Part shown: in pieces, positions 31,475 to 40,400 of the stretch
Position numbering within the stretch: position 1 is the first letter of the stretch
Layout of the letters: each line of letters starts with the position of its first letter
NCBI RefSeq assembly: GCF_900110955.1
Contig: NZ_FOFR01000021.1
Location: forward strand, 86,334-150,333
DNA length: 64,000 bases
Reading direction: 5' to 3'
DNA from: Lentzea xinjiangensis
GTDB taxonomy: Bacteria > Actinomycetota > Actinomycetes > Mycobacteriales > Pseudonocardiaceae
The notes under the pieces: generated by a model
Seen by the model: only the letters and a program-made list of their open reading frames with translations
Told to the model about the DNA's origin: nothing
Databases searched by the model: none
Made by a program: the position numbers and the translations under genes

Positions 31475-34400
31475 TCAACGCCCCCTCACGGCACGGGTGG
31501 TGCCGCGATGGAGCAACTTCTCCTGCGCCTCGCGTGCTCCGAGAAGGTTCCGACCGCGGTAGAGCGCGAGTACCCGAAGCCAGTGTTCACCAGCTTTCCC
31601 GTGCTCGCCCAACCGGTCGTGGACGTCGCCGATGCCCGCGTGGGCGGATGCCTGCTCCTGGCGGTGGCCGGCATCAGTGGCCACCGCCAGGGCGTTGCCG
31701 TAGTGGTCGAGGGCGTGGAGGAGAAGTCCCGCAGCTGCCTGGGCGGCGGCCAGCGAGTTGAGGTTTTCGGCGATCAACTCCGTGTCGCCGACGACGCGAG
31801 CGAGCTCCGTCGCCTCCTTGTGGAGGCGCAACGCCTGTTCGTGGTTCCCACGCCGAACGTGCACCACGCCCAGCATCCGGAGCGCATCACTTTCCAGTGT
31901 GCGGAACCCCGCTTCCCGAGCAAGGGTCAAGCCGAGCTGGACGTGGTCCGACGCGCTGTCGAGCCGGCCCGCGTGCAGGTCCACCCTCGACAGGCAGAGC
32001 AACGCGTTGCACTCAAGGTGCTTGGCACCCTTCTGCCTGCACAAGGGGATTATCGTCAAGAGGTGCGACAACGCCTCGTCGGCGCGGCCGAGGGCCACCA
32101 GATTCCGGGAGTGGTTGATGGTGACCGCGCAGTGCAAGTACCACCCGTCATCGGCGTCGGTCAAGGTGAGGGCTTGTTCGAACCACCGCCCTCCCTCGTC
32201 CAGTTCGCCCTTCTTGCTGTACACGCAGCCGAGGAAGCTGAGCGTGGCGACCTCGAACGCCCGTTCGCCGGTGCGGCGGAACGCGGCCAGCGCCCATTCC
32301 AGGTGGCCCATCGCGTCACCGTCGCAGCCCAAGCGGGACAGGGTGGCGCCGAGCACGCGTCGCGCTTTGGCTTCCGCGCACTCGTCCCCCAGCGCACGGG
32401 TGGCGTCGAGTTCACGCGTGTGCAGGGTCATCGCGTCGTCGTTGTAACCTCCGGTGTCGAGGTAACGCCAGATCGTCTGCGACAGGTGGATCACCGCCGC
32501 CGGGCCGCCATGCCGGCTGATCTCCACCAGGTTGGTCCGCTCGTCGTCGAGCCACTGCCAGGCGTGTTCGTAGGTCGTGAAGGACGGCGTTTCCCCGTCG
32601 AACCGAGGCGGCTCCGGCCTGCGGGCGTAGTCATCTCGAGCGATCACGTCCATCGCCTTCGAAGCCGTGAACAGGTAGCAGCCGACGAGCCGGTCCAGAG
32701 CGGCCTCCCGCTCGGCAGCGCTGTCAGTGGACGCCGCGAGTTCGGCCGCGTAGGCGCGTAGCAGGTCATGAAGCCGAAAACGGCCGTCGGAGGACGAATC
32801 GATCAGATGTGCCCGCCGCAGCGCCTGCAACGCGCGGCGCGTGTCCCGCAGTCCGGCTCCGGCCAATGCCGCCGTTGCGTATTCGTCGACGTCGTGCCCG
32901 GGGTGCAGCCCGAGCAGGCGGAAGGTCCTGGCCGTGCCGGGGTCGAGCTGCCGATACGACCAGGAGAACACCGCGCGCACAGCGGTGTGCGGATCACCGT
33001 CGATGTCCAGCACGTCCAGCACGGCCTGTTGAGCGGCGAGTTCGTCGGCGAATCGACCGAGACCGCGTCCAGGCCGCGACCGGACCAGCTCAGCGGCGAT
33101 CCGCAAGGCCAGCGGCAGCCGGGCGCACCGCCGCACCAGCTCACGAGCGGCTTCGGGTTCGGCGTCCACCCGGTCGTCGAGCAGCATCTGGAGCAGGAGG
33201 TGCGCGTCCTCGTTCGGCAGCCGTTCCAGGTGCAGGCGGTGCGCACCCTCCCGGGCAACCAGGCCGGCCAGCGCGTTCCGGCTGGTCACCACCACGAAGC
33301 ACGACGAACCACCGGGCAACAGCGGGCGCACCTGCTCCACGGTGCGGGCGTTGTCGAGCACCACCAACATCCGACTCCGCGCGGTCAAACTCCGAAACCG
33401 CGCGGCGCGCTCGTCGAGGTCGTGCGGAATCGCCGCACCGTCCAAGCCCAGTGCGCGCAGGAACCCGGCCAGCGCGTCCTCCGGCGTCACCGGCTGTTCG
33501 GGACCGTATCCACGCAGGTCCACGTACAGCTGGCCGCCGGGAAACCTCTCCCGCGCCCGGTGCGCCCACCGCACCGCCAAGGCCGTCTTGCCCACACCGG
33601 CGGTTCCTGCCACAGCCGTGATCACTGCACCCGGCTCGGTGACGAGCAGGCCGTCCAGTTCCTCGAGTTCAGCTTCCCTGCCGACGAACCCGAGGACGTC
33701 CATCGGAAGCTGGGCAGGCGCGGTCGCGGCTCCCCCACCGGCGCTCGGTTCGAACGCATCTCCGGCGAGCATGCGCCGGTGCAGCTCGCGCAACTGCGGC
33801 CCCGGCTCCAAACCCAACTCGTCGACGAGCGTGTCCCGCGCCGTGCGGTAGGCCTGCAACGCCTCCGCTTGCCGTCCCGCGCGGGACAGCGCGATCATGA
33901 GCAGGCCGTGCAGCCGTTCACGCAGGGGGTGCTGCCTGACCAGCTCGGCCAGTTCACCGGTGACCGCCACGTTCGGGTCGCAGGCCAACTCGGCCTCGTA
34001 GAGCGCCTCCAGCGCGGTCAGCTTGAGCTCGGCCAGCCGGTGTGCCCAGTCGGTCAGGACAGGGACGTCCACATCGCCGAGCGGTTCGCCCCTCCACAGC
34101 TCCAGGGCTGACCGGAGCAACGTGACCGCCACTTTCGGCTCCTCGGCCGCGACTTCTCGTGCCTCTTCGAGCCGCGACGCGAACCGCTGCGCGTCCAACT
34201 CCCCGTCCAGCACCGTCAACCGGTACCCCGCTGGCCCGAGCGTCAGCCGATCCGCCTCGGCGAAGACGTTCCGCAGCCGGTGCACGTGGAGCTGCAACTT
34301 CTGCCCGGCTCGGGGATCACGCCGATCACCCCACATCGTCTCCGTCAGCGCGTCCACCGACACCGGTTGGTTGGCGTGGTAGAGCAGCACGCCGAGCAGA

Positions 34401-34480
34401 GTGCTCTGCAACCGTCCCGGCGACATCGCGCCCCGGTTCCCCACCTTGATCAGCATTGGGCCCAACACCTGGAACTCCAC
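31475..34480 (-). CDS. SARP-family regulator with NB-ARC and TPR domains (AfsR/DnrI/RedD class)
   Basis: A 1001-residue cytoplasmic regulator. Residues about 1-95 are the OmpR-like winged helix (FQVLGPMLIKVGN, LLYHANQPVSVDALTETMWG, LQLHVHRLRNVF). Residues about 96-240 are the bacterial transcriptional activation domain (WRGEPLGDVDVPVLTDWAHR, HPLRERLHGLLMIALSRAGR). An NB-ARC ATPase follows, with Walker A GTAGVGKT at about 292-299 and the strand SRMLVVLDNA. The C-terminal third is a run of TPR helices. The GTG at 34480 was chosen because GGGGG precedes it and the SARP homology begins there. It faces a secreted I36 inhibitor gene, a possible target. Confidence 0.9.
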   Translation of the reverse strand: MEFQVLGPMLIKVGNRGAMSPGRLQSTLLGVLLYHANQPVSVDALTETMWGDRRDPRAGQKLQLHVHRLRNVFAEADRLTLGPAGYRLTVLDGELDAQRFASRLEEAREVAAEEPKVAVTLLRSALELWRGEPLGDVDVPVLTDWAHRLAELKLTALEALYEAELACDPNVAVTGELAELVRQHPLRERLHGLLMIALSRAGRQAEALQAYRTARDTLVDELGLEPGPQLRELHRRMLAGDAFEPSAGGGAATAPAQLPMDVLGFVGREAELEELDGLLVTEPGAVITAVAGTAGVGKTALAVRWAHRARERFPGGQLYVDLRGYGPEQPVTPEDALAGFLRALGLDGAAIPHDLDERAARFRSLTARSRMLVVLDNARTVEQVRPLLPGGSSCFVVVTSRNALAGLVAREGAHRLHLERLPNEDAHLLLQMLLDDRVDAEPEAARELVRRCARLPLALRIAAELVRSRPGRGLGRFADELAAQQAVLDVLDIDGDPHTAVRAVFSWSYRQLDPGTARTFRLLGLHPGHDVDEYATAALAGAGLRDTRRALQALRRAHLIDSSSDGRFRLHDLLRAYAAELAASTDSAAEREAALDRLVGCYLFTASKAMDVIARDDYARRPEPPRFDGETPSFTTYEHAWQWLDDERTNLVEISRHGGPAAVIHLSQTIWRYLDTGGYNDDAMTLHTRELDATRALGDECAEAKARRVLGATLSRLGCDGDAMGHLEWALAAFRRTGERAFEVATLSFLGCVYSKKGELDEGGRWFEQALTLTDADDGWYLHCAVTINHSRNLVALGRADEALSHLLTIIPLCRQKGAKHLECNALLCLSRVDLHAGRLDSASDHVQLGLTLAREAGFRTLESDALRMLGVVHVRRGNHEQALRLHKEATELARVVGDTELIAENLNSLAAAQAAAGLLLHALDHYGNALAVATDAGHRQEQASAHAGIGDVHDRLGEHGKAGEHWLRVLALYRGRNLLGAREAQEKLLHRGTTRAVRGR

Positions 34481-34710
34481 CGCACACCCCCGCTGTCCGC
34501 CCCACGTCCAGTCTGGCGCAGCCGCCCAGGTAGTGGTGGTCCGAACAGACGTACGACGTTTGGCGCCGAAGGCCGCGACCGGACGGTCCGTCCCCGTCCG
34601 AACGACGCGCTCGCCCGGCACTTTCCCGGTCGTGAAACCGGGGTGAAAGCGCCGGGCCGGATCGTCACCGGCAGACGAGTTCCCGGATTCGCTCAGCAGG
34701 AGGTAATCGG

Positions 34711-35265
34711 ATGAGGCGATTGCGCATCAGCGCGATGAGGCCGGCCGTGGCGGTGGCCGCCGCGGGCTCACTCATCGTCGCGGTCACCGGCGGCGCCCAG
34801 GCCACGACCCCGGATGTGAGCGTGCAGGCAGAGATCACGCAGGTGCTCGAACGGACCGCGGGAGGCGTGCAGATCAGCCCGAACCAGATCGCCTGGCAGG
34901 ACGGGAGGGTGGTGCTCACCATTCCGCTTGCCGGCGAGAAGCCAGCCCGTGCGGCGGAGGGCTCCGTGGCACCGCTGGGAACGAGGAACTGCACCAAGTA
35001 CTGGACCTGCCTCTACGAGCACAAGGACTATGAAGGACGCAAGCTGTCGTTCACGGAGTGCAACGAGATCCAGGACCTGAGCGACTACGACTTCAGCGAC
35101 AAGACCTCTTCCTGGCACAACAACCAGAGTTCGGGCACCAAAACCCGCGTCTACAACTGGACCGGATCGTGGTCGGGGATCTGGACGACCGGTGGTGCGG
35201 AATCGTGGTCTTCCTACGTCGGTGCTGCGGACAACGACAAGGCGGACGGCATCAAGGCCTGCTGA
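34711..35265 (+). CDS. Secreted peptidase inhibitor I36-family protein
   Basis: A 184-residue exported protein; the signal peptide is about 32 residues (ISAMRPAVAVAAAGSLIVAV with cleavage near AQA). A propeptide-like segment follows, and the C-terminal 90 residues are a beta/gamma-crystallin-like I36 domain: CTKYWTCLYEHKDYEGRKLS and FTECNEIQDLSDYDFSDKTS, then SSWHNNQSSGTKTRVYN. Streptomyces members inhibit metalloproteases. GGAGG lies seven bases before the ATG at 34711. It is divergent from the SARP regulator. Confidence 0.82.
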   Translation: MRRLRISAMRPAVAVAAAGSLIVAVTGGAQATTPDVSVQAEITQVLERTAGGVQISPNQIAWQDGRVVLTIPLAGEKPARAAEGSVAPLGTRNCTKYWTCLYEHKDYEGRKLSFTECNEIQDLSDYDFSDKTSSWHNNQSSGTKTRVYNWTGSWSGIWTTGGAESWSSYVGAADNDKADGIKAC

Positions 35266-35712
35266 GCGCCCCGGCGGCCGGTCGCCTCGCCGCGGGCCGG
35301 CCGTGAACCGCGCATCATCGTCCCGGAGGATCACATTGCGGAAGTGCGCAGTGAGTTCTTCTCGATGAAAGTCAGCGCCAGGTGATGCGGTGCTTGTGCT
35401 TCCCCGACCACCAGAGGCCGTGCCCGTTCGGTCCCTGGGGGAGCGATCGGCGGAGATGACGAGACCGTCGAGGTCGAGGCGTGGGAGGCCGGCGCTCGTG
35501 GCTTCGGGACACCCGACGCCATCACACGGCATCGCCGATCTTTACCGGAAAGAGCCAACGAGCCCACCGGTCGTCTCCCGTGCGATTTCACGGATCCGCC
35601 TGTCCGGCGGTATCCGGCTCACAGAACGAAGGGAGATTTTCCTGAGAGGTGAGGGCGAACCCATCACGATGTTCGTTGCAAGACGTCCTTGAAGTCGCGA
35701 GAGGAACTTGAC
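35266..35712. other. Intergenic region with no gene seen
   Basis: Open frames in this interval have no recognisable content. The right end carries the ribosome binding site of the next gene (GAGGA). The stretch is less GC-rich than neighbouring genes, as are the next two genes. Confidence 0.45.
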
Positions 35713-36084
35713 ATGCTCAAAACAAGGCAAAGAATCGGCAGTGTGGTTGCGATTGCGGCGATGGCGGCAGGAGCGGTGTTGTTCACCGCGACTCCGGCAT
35801 CCGCACTGGGGAACAACCGCACCGTGGAGCGCAGTTGCGGCAAGAACTACGTATCCAGCGGGCACAACGGCAGTACCACAACAGGTCACAGCTGGGCGCA
35901 GACCAAACGGCAGTCGGGTACTTGCGCCGGCAGGCTCAGCGCTGCGCTGGAGCGCAACGACGGCTACTGGTCACAACGGACCTACGGTGACCGCAACGAA
36001 GCGTACGCCACAGCTCGGTTCAACAGCCGGGCCATGCACGGCTTGCATTGGGGCTGCGACGACTGCAACGTGACCCGGAGTTGA
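35713..36084 (+). CDS. Small secreted protein of unknown function
   Basis: A 123-residue exported protein starting at an ATG with GAGGA seven bases upstream. The signal peptide is GSVVAIAAMAAGAVLFTA with cleavage after SA. The mature part, about 85 residues, has four cysteines (ERSCGKNY, SGTCAGRL, WGCDDCNV) that could form two disulphides, and is rich in serine, threonine and asparagine. I do not recognise the family. The gene has a lower-GC composition than its neighbours. Its stop codon is followed after one base by a lipoprotein gene, so the two form an operon. Confidence 0.7.
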   Translation: MLKTRQRIGSVVAIAAMAAGAVLFTATPASALGNNRTVERSCGKNYVSSGHNGSTTTGHSWAQTKRQSGTCAGRLSAALERNDGYWSQRTYGDRNEAYATARFNSRAMHGLHWGCDDCNVTRS

Positions 36085-36085
36085 C

Positions 36086-36649
36086 GTGCGACGGGCACTT
36101 CTGGTGATCGGCCTGCTGGTTGTCGTCGCGATCACGGCATGCGCCACGTCGGACGAGGGGCTCGGTGATCGGCGGGTGCCCGTCGGCGGTCCGCCCGCCG
36201 CGCAGTCCTGGGCACTGGACGATGACACGGTTACCGATGCGGAATACCGAAAGGCCGTGGACGACTTCGTCCTGTGCGTGCGCGCCGCAGGCTATGCCGT
36301 CACCGACCCCGCGCTCAGTCCGGTCGACGGCCTGAGCTTGATCTACAGGATCACGCCAGCCGGCGATCCGGCTGCCTACAACGACATCGTGCAGACGTGC
36401 AACATCGGCACTATGTCCCACATCGAACCCCGCTACGTTGAACCACGCCACCAGCGGATGGACAACAGGCTGCGCCCCGTTGTCGCCGGCTGCCTCCGCG
36501 ATCGCGGTATCGCCACCAGCGGGCAGGAGGAGAACGTCGTGGACTTCGACGCGCGCACCGAGAACGACGACCTGCTCATGGAGTGCGTGCTCCACGCGGT
36601 GAACGAGGTCTTCCCGGAACTGCCTGATGTGATCACCATCCGAAAGTGA
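36086..36649 (+). CDS. Putative lipoprotein of unknown function
   Basis: A 187-residue protein starting with GTG one base after the stop of the previous gene. The signal peptide LLVIGLLVVVAITAC ends in a lipobox-like ITAC, so it is probably membrane-anchored. The mature domain (DAEYRKAVDDFVLCVRAAGY, VVAGCLRDRGIATSGQEENV, LLMECVLHAVNEVFPE) has three cysteines in a pattern seen in small actinobacterial exported proteins whose function is unknown. Together with the secreted protein before it, it could be a delivered protein and its surface partner, but nothing in the sequence proves that. Confidence 0.65.
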   Translation: MRRALLVIGLLVVVAITACATSDEGLGDRRVPVGGPPAAQSWALDDDTVTDAEYRKAVDDFVLCVRAAGYAVTDPALSPVDGLSLIYRITPAGDPAAYNDIVQTCNIGTMSHIEPRYVEPRHQRMDNRLRPVVAGCLRDRGIATSGQEENVVDFDARTENDDLLMECVLHAVNEVFPELPDVITIRK

Positions 36650-36969
36650 CACCCGCTCGGTCCATCGACGACGTTCTGACCTGCGCCGCTTCTACTGACG
36701 GATGACGTTATTGGCCTTCACACGCCAGCCGCACTTGGCAACTACGTGCGTTTCCGCTGGTAGTGGCTCTTTCTGACACGGTAGTGGTGGCGGCGCCAGT
36801 GGGACCGGGGGCCTGCCCAGTTCTCGGTGGAAGGGCCCGTTTCCGAGCTTGAGCAGGTGAGAGCCCTCTGGTGCGCAGATGGGGGAACTCCTGGTAGATC
36901 GGACGCTGTCGCGGCGCCGCTCTGCCAGGAGTTCCTTGTTGTCGTGCTTGACGCCCGCGGACGGTGTCA
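36650..36969. other. Stretch without a recognisable gene next to IS remnant
   Basis: No frame here shows a known domain. The stretch borders the IS5 remnant that starts near 36,970 and may be part of the same decayed insertion. Confidence 0.4.
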
Positions 36970-37462
36970 CCGCGAGTGCCCGATGTCAGTGGGCCGAGTT
37001 GGACCCGCTGTTGCCCGGCCTGGCGTGCCTGGCCGGGAGGGGAGGTCTGGACCGAGGCCGGTGTGGCCGCGGCTGCACGAGCCGTCGTCGGCGAAGTTGC
37101 GGTCGACGGGTCCGTTGGACTGGTCGCGGGCGGCGGTGGATTCCTCGTCGGTCAGGGCGGTGAAGGGCGGCTGAAAATCCGTCCGAGCCCGGTTGACCGT
37201 GCCCGGACGGGTTCGAAGCACCACCTGATCACTGACGACGGCGGTGTGCCGCTGGCCGTGACGCTGACCGGCGCCAACCGCGACGTCACCTAACTGATGC
37301 CACTGCTCGACGCCGTCCCGTCGGTACGTGGCCGACGAGGCCGCCCTCGGCGCAAACCTCACCGAGTCTGCGCTGACCGGGCCTACGACCACGACAAGTA
37401 CCGCAAGCGAGTCCGTGCCAAGGGCATCCGGCCGTTCATCGCCCGCCGCGGCGTCGAGGGCG
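36970..37462 (+). pseudogene. IS5-family transposase remnant, multiply frameshifted
   Basis: Pieces of one transposase appear in all three forward frames: CQWAELDPLLPGLACLAGRG (N-terminal), WSRAAVDSSSVRAVKGG, then SPVDRARTGSKHHLITDDGG followed by VPLAVTLTGANRDVT and an in-frame stop, and finally RAYDHDKYRKRVRAKGIRPF and IARRGVE. The C-terminal DDIHEAFL region is missing; the sequence instead runs into an Lnt-like gene. It is the same IS type as the remnant at 4029. Confidence 0.85.
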
Positions 37463-38175
37463 AAGATCGTCATGTGGTCGGAGAACGCGGCCTACGTCTC
37501 CGGCGCCGGTCTGCCCTCGCTCCTCTCGCAGGCACAGCGCGTCGCCCGCGAGGAGCAGATCTAGCTGCTCGTCGCCGACAACGTCTACCTGCCCACCCCG
37601 CGGGACAGCCGGGACGAAACCCACTTGACCGGCCCTGACGGTGCTGTCCTGTGGACCTACCAGAAGTCGCACCCGGTCCCGGGTCTGGAGCCGTACCGGC
37701 CCGGCACCGGCGTCGCCCCGGTCGTCAGCACGCCTTACGGCCGCCTCTCGAGCGTGATCTGCTACGACGCTCACTTCCCGTCGATGATGCGCGCCGATGC
37801 CGACATCATGCTGGTGCCCGGCGGCGACTGGCCGCAGATCGGTCACGTGCACTCCGAGATGGCCGGCCTGCGCGCCATCGAGAACGGCTACTCACTCGTC
37901 CGGCAGGACTACGTGTCGGCTGGTCGGTGGCGTTCGACAGCCAAGGCCATGCGCTGTCCTCTCAGAACACCTTGGTCGATCAGGACCAGTGGCTGGTCGA
38001 CGTGCCGATCCACGGCGTCACCACCCCCTACCGCGTGATCGGGGACGCCTTCGCCTGGCTGTGTCTGGCCGGTGCGGCCGCCCTCGTCGGTTTCGGTGTC
38101 TTCCGGCGGCGGCCTCCGGCGTTCGCACCGCCGGAGCGCGCCACCGGGCGGGAGCCGGAATTCGTGGCACGTTAG
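37463..38175 (+). pseudogene. Apolipoprotein N-acyltransferase-like (nitrilase superfamily) gene, broken
   Basis: The catalytic glutamate region (IVMWSENAAYVSGAGLPSLL), the lysine (LWTYQKSHPVPGLE) and the cysteine (SSVICYDAHFPSMM) of the carbon-nitrogen hydrolase triad are all readable. The N-terminal membrane domain is replaced by the IS5 remnant, an in-frame TAG lies at 37562-37564, and a frameshift near 37,917 moves the last part (VAFDSQGHALSSQNTLVDQD and a final membrane segment AFAWLCLAGAAALVGFGVF) to another frame. A functional product is very unlikely. Confidence 0.82.
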
Positions 38176-38424
38176 GCGGCGGTGGGAACCCGCCACCACC
38201 ACAGGCCGCTCAGGACAGCCGTTCGAGATCGAGAACAGTGCACTCCTGTCGCTCGGCGACGCGCGCGGTACCGCCTAGCGGTGCTGCGCGCGCCGCCGCC
38301 GAAGCCAACCGCGCGCAACACGATCGGGTGGTGCTTACGACCCGGCAGTCCGCTCCTCGACCCCGCTCCGGTGCCGATGACCGCTGCTCCGTTTGCCCTC
38401 GGCGCCGCCGGGTAGACCGCCGCC

Positions 38425-38709
38425 ATGAGCACGAATGTCCGAGTGATGTCCATGGCCGATCACGAGTACGCCGCCGAGGTGCACGAAGGCGCGGAGACGA
38501 CCACGCACCACGTCGTGCTGACCGAGGACTTCCTCGACGACCTCGCACTGCCGGAGTTCGACGGCGCCGCGCTGGTCGAGGAGATCCTGCGGTACCTGCT
38601 CGACCGGGAGCCGAACACGTCGGTGCCGCGCGAGCTCGACCCCGCCGCGCTGGTGGGCCGGGACGCCGAGTTCCTGCCGGAGCTGCGGCGCCGCATGGGC
38701 GCGGAGTGA
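38425..38709 (+). CDS. Small conserved hypothetical protein
   Basis: A 94-residue acidic protein with no signal or membrane segment. It contains DHEYAAEVHEGAETTTHHVV and LTEDFLDDLALPEFDGAALV, and ends EFLPELRRRMGAE. Similar proteins of about this length occur in actinomycetes with no function known. It is the first of three same-strand genes leading into the DUF47/Pit phosphate transport pair, 10 bases upstream of the DUF47 gene, so a shared transcript is likely. Confidence 0.65.
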   Translation: MSTNVRVMSMADHEYAAEVHEGAETTTHHVVLTEDFLDDLALPEFDGAALVEEILRYLLDREPNTSVPRELDPAALVGRDAEFLPELRRRMGAE

Positions 38710-38719
38710 GAACCTCGGC

Positions 38720-39340
38720 ATGCGCATCAGCCGCAAGCCGACCGGCGCGAGGTTCTTCGAGCTCTTCGCCGAGATCGGGACGAACATCGGTGCCGGCGTG
38801 GAGGTGCTGCGCGAGTACGTGCGCGCGCCCCACGACCGGCGCCCCGAGCTGGCCGCGCGGATGCACGCCCTGGAGAACGTCGGTGACGACGCCACCCACG
38901 CGATCATCGAGCACCTGGACCGGTCGTTCGTCACGCCGTTCGACCGCGAGGACATCTACCGCCTGACGTCCAGGCTGGACGACGTGGTGGACCACATGGA
39001 CGCCGCGATCGACCTCGCCACCCTCTACCGGGTGGGTGAGCTGCCCCGGGGCGTCGAGACGCTCGTGGACCTGCTGTGCCAGGCTGCCCGGCTCACCGCC
39101 GACGCGATGCCCCGGCTCGCCGAGCCGCAGCGGCTGACCGACTTCTGGGTGCAGGTGAACCGCCTGGAGAACGAGGCCGACCAGGTCTACCGGCGGCTGC
39201 TGTCGGAGCTGTTCGACGGGGAGCGCGACGCCCTGGAGGTCATGAAGCTCAAGGACGTCGTGGACGAGCTGGAGGCCGCCGCCGACGCGTTCGAGCACGT
39301 GGCCGACGCGGTGCACTCGATCGCGGTGAAGGAGTCCTGA
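38720..39340 (+). CDS. DUF47-family phosphate transport regulator (PhoU-like)
   Basis: A 206-residue all-helical protein of the PhoU-like DUF47 family: FFELFAEIGTNIGAGVEVLR, ENVGDDATHAIIEHLDRSFV, TPFDREDIYRLTSRLDDVVD and NRLENEADQVYRRLLSELF. Such proteins bind metal clusters through D/E-rich helices and nearly always accompany a Pit transporter. The TGA overlaps the pit ATG by one base. It probably regulates or couples phosphate uptake. Confidence 0.9.
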   Translation: MRISRKPTGARFFELFAEIGTNIGAGVEVLREYVRAPHDRRPELAARMHALENVGDDATHAIIEHLDRSFVTPFDREDIYRLTSRLDDVVDHMDAAIDLATLYRVGELPRGVETLVDLLCQAARLTADAMPRLAEPQRLTDFWVQVNRLENEADQVYRRLLSELFDGERDALEVMKLKDVVDELEAAADAFEHVADAVHSIAVKES

Positions 39341-40329
39341 TGCTCACCGCCGGGCTGGTGCTCGTGGTGGTGCTCGCCCTGAGTTTCGACTTCACCAACG
39401 GTTTCCACGACGCCGCCAACGCCATCGCGAGCGCGGTCTCCACCCGCGCGCTCACCCTGCGCGCCGCGCTCGCCCTGGCGGCGGTGATGAACCTGGTTGG
39501 CGCGCTGCTGGGCACCGGCGTCGCCGTCACCATCGCCTCCGGGCTCATCGACACCCCGGTCGGCGACGACGCCCTGCACGTGGTCACCGCCGCGCTGGCC
39601 GGCGCCATCGCGTGGAACCTGCTCACCTGGTACTTCGGCCTGCCCTCGTCGTCGTCCCACGCTCTCGTGGGCGGTCTGGTCGGTGCCGCGCTCGCGTCCG
39701 CGACCACCGTGCACTGGGCAGGTGTGCTGGAGAAGGTCATCATCCCGATGGTGGTCTCCCCCGTCGTCGGCCTGCTGCTCGGCTACGCGGTGATGACGGC
39801 GATGATGTGGGCGTTCCGCAACGCCAACGCGCACCGCGCCGGTCGCCTGATGCGACGCGCGCAGGTGTTCTCCGCGGCGAGTCTCGCGCTGGGTCACGGC
39901 CTGCAGGACGCCCAGAAGAGCATGGGCGTCATCGTGCTCGCGCTGGTGGTGAGCGGGCACCAGGACACGTACTCCGTGCCTCTGTGGGTGATCGTTGCGT
40001 GTGCGCTGGCGCTGTCCGCGGGCACGTACTCGGGCGGCCTGCGGATCATGCGGACCCTGGGCAGGCGCATCTTCCACCTGACCCCGCCGCACGGTTTCGC
40101 CGCCGAGCTGTCGGCGTCCTCGGTGCTGTACCTGACCGCGTTCGTGTTCCACGCCCCGATCTCCACCACGCACGTGATCACTTCCGCCGTGATGGGCGTG
40201 GGCGCGACCACCCGCCGCTCCGCGGTGCGGTGGTCCGTGGCCGCCGACATCGCGAAGGGGTGGGTCCTCACCCTGCCCGCCTCGGCCGCCGTCGCCGCCG
40301 CGGCGTACGGCGTGGTGTCGTTGCTCTGA
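39340..40329 (+). CDS. pit: Low-affinity inorganic phosphate transporter of the Pit family
   Basis: A 329-residue integral membrane protein. The duplicated Pit signatures are present: FDFTNGFHDAANAIASAVST near the N-terminus and LALGHGLQDAQKSMGVIVLA in the second half, together with the re-entrant WYFGLPSSSSHALVGGLVGA. About ten hydrophobic segments are visible. It imports phosphate, as metal-phosphate, driven by proton symport. Start at 39340, overlapping the upstream DUF47 stop. Confidence 0.92.
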   Translation: MLTAGLVLVVVLALSFDFTNGFHDAANAIASAVSTRALTLRAALALAAVMNLVGALLGTGVAVTIASGLIDTPVGDDALHVVTAALAGAIAWNLLTWYFGLPSSSSHALVGGLVGAALASATTVHWAGVLEKVIIPMVVSPVVGLLLGYAVMTAMMWAFRNANAHRAGRLMRRAQVFSAASLALGHGLQDAQKSMGVIVLALVVSGHQDTYSVPLWVIVACALALSAGTYSGGLRIMRTLGRRIFHLTPPHGFAAELSASSVLYLTAFVFHAPISTTHVITSAVMGVGATTRRSAVRWSVAADIAKGWVLTLPASAAVAAAAYGVVSLL

Positions 40330-40400
40330 ACCGGCACGGGAGAGAACCGGCCGGTGACAGCCGTGTCCCTCCGTGCCGGGTGTCCCGAGCGACTTCGACC

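Noticed and set aside
35331..35591. Open frame in the intergenic region before the small secreted protein
   Set aside because: No homology is recognised, codon usage is atypical and there is no ribosome binding site.
36692..36970. Open frame beside the second IS5 remnant
   Set aside because: The translation has no recognisable domain and probably derives from decayed insertion DNA.
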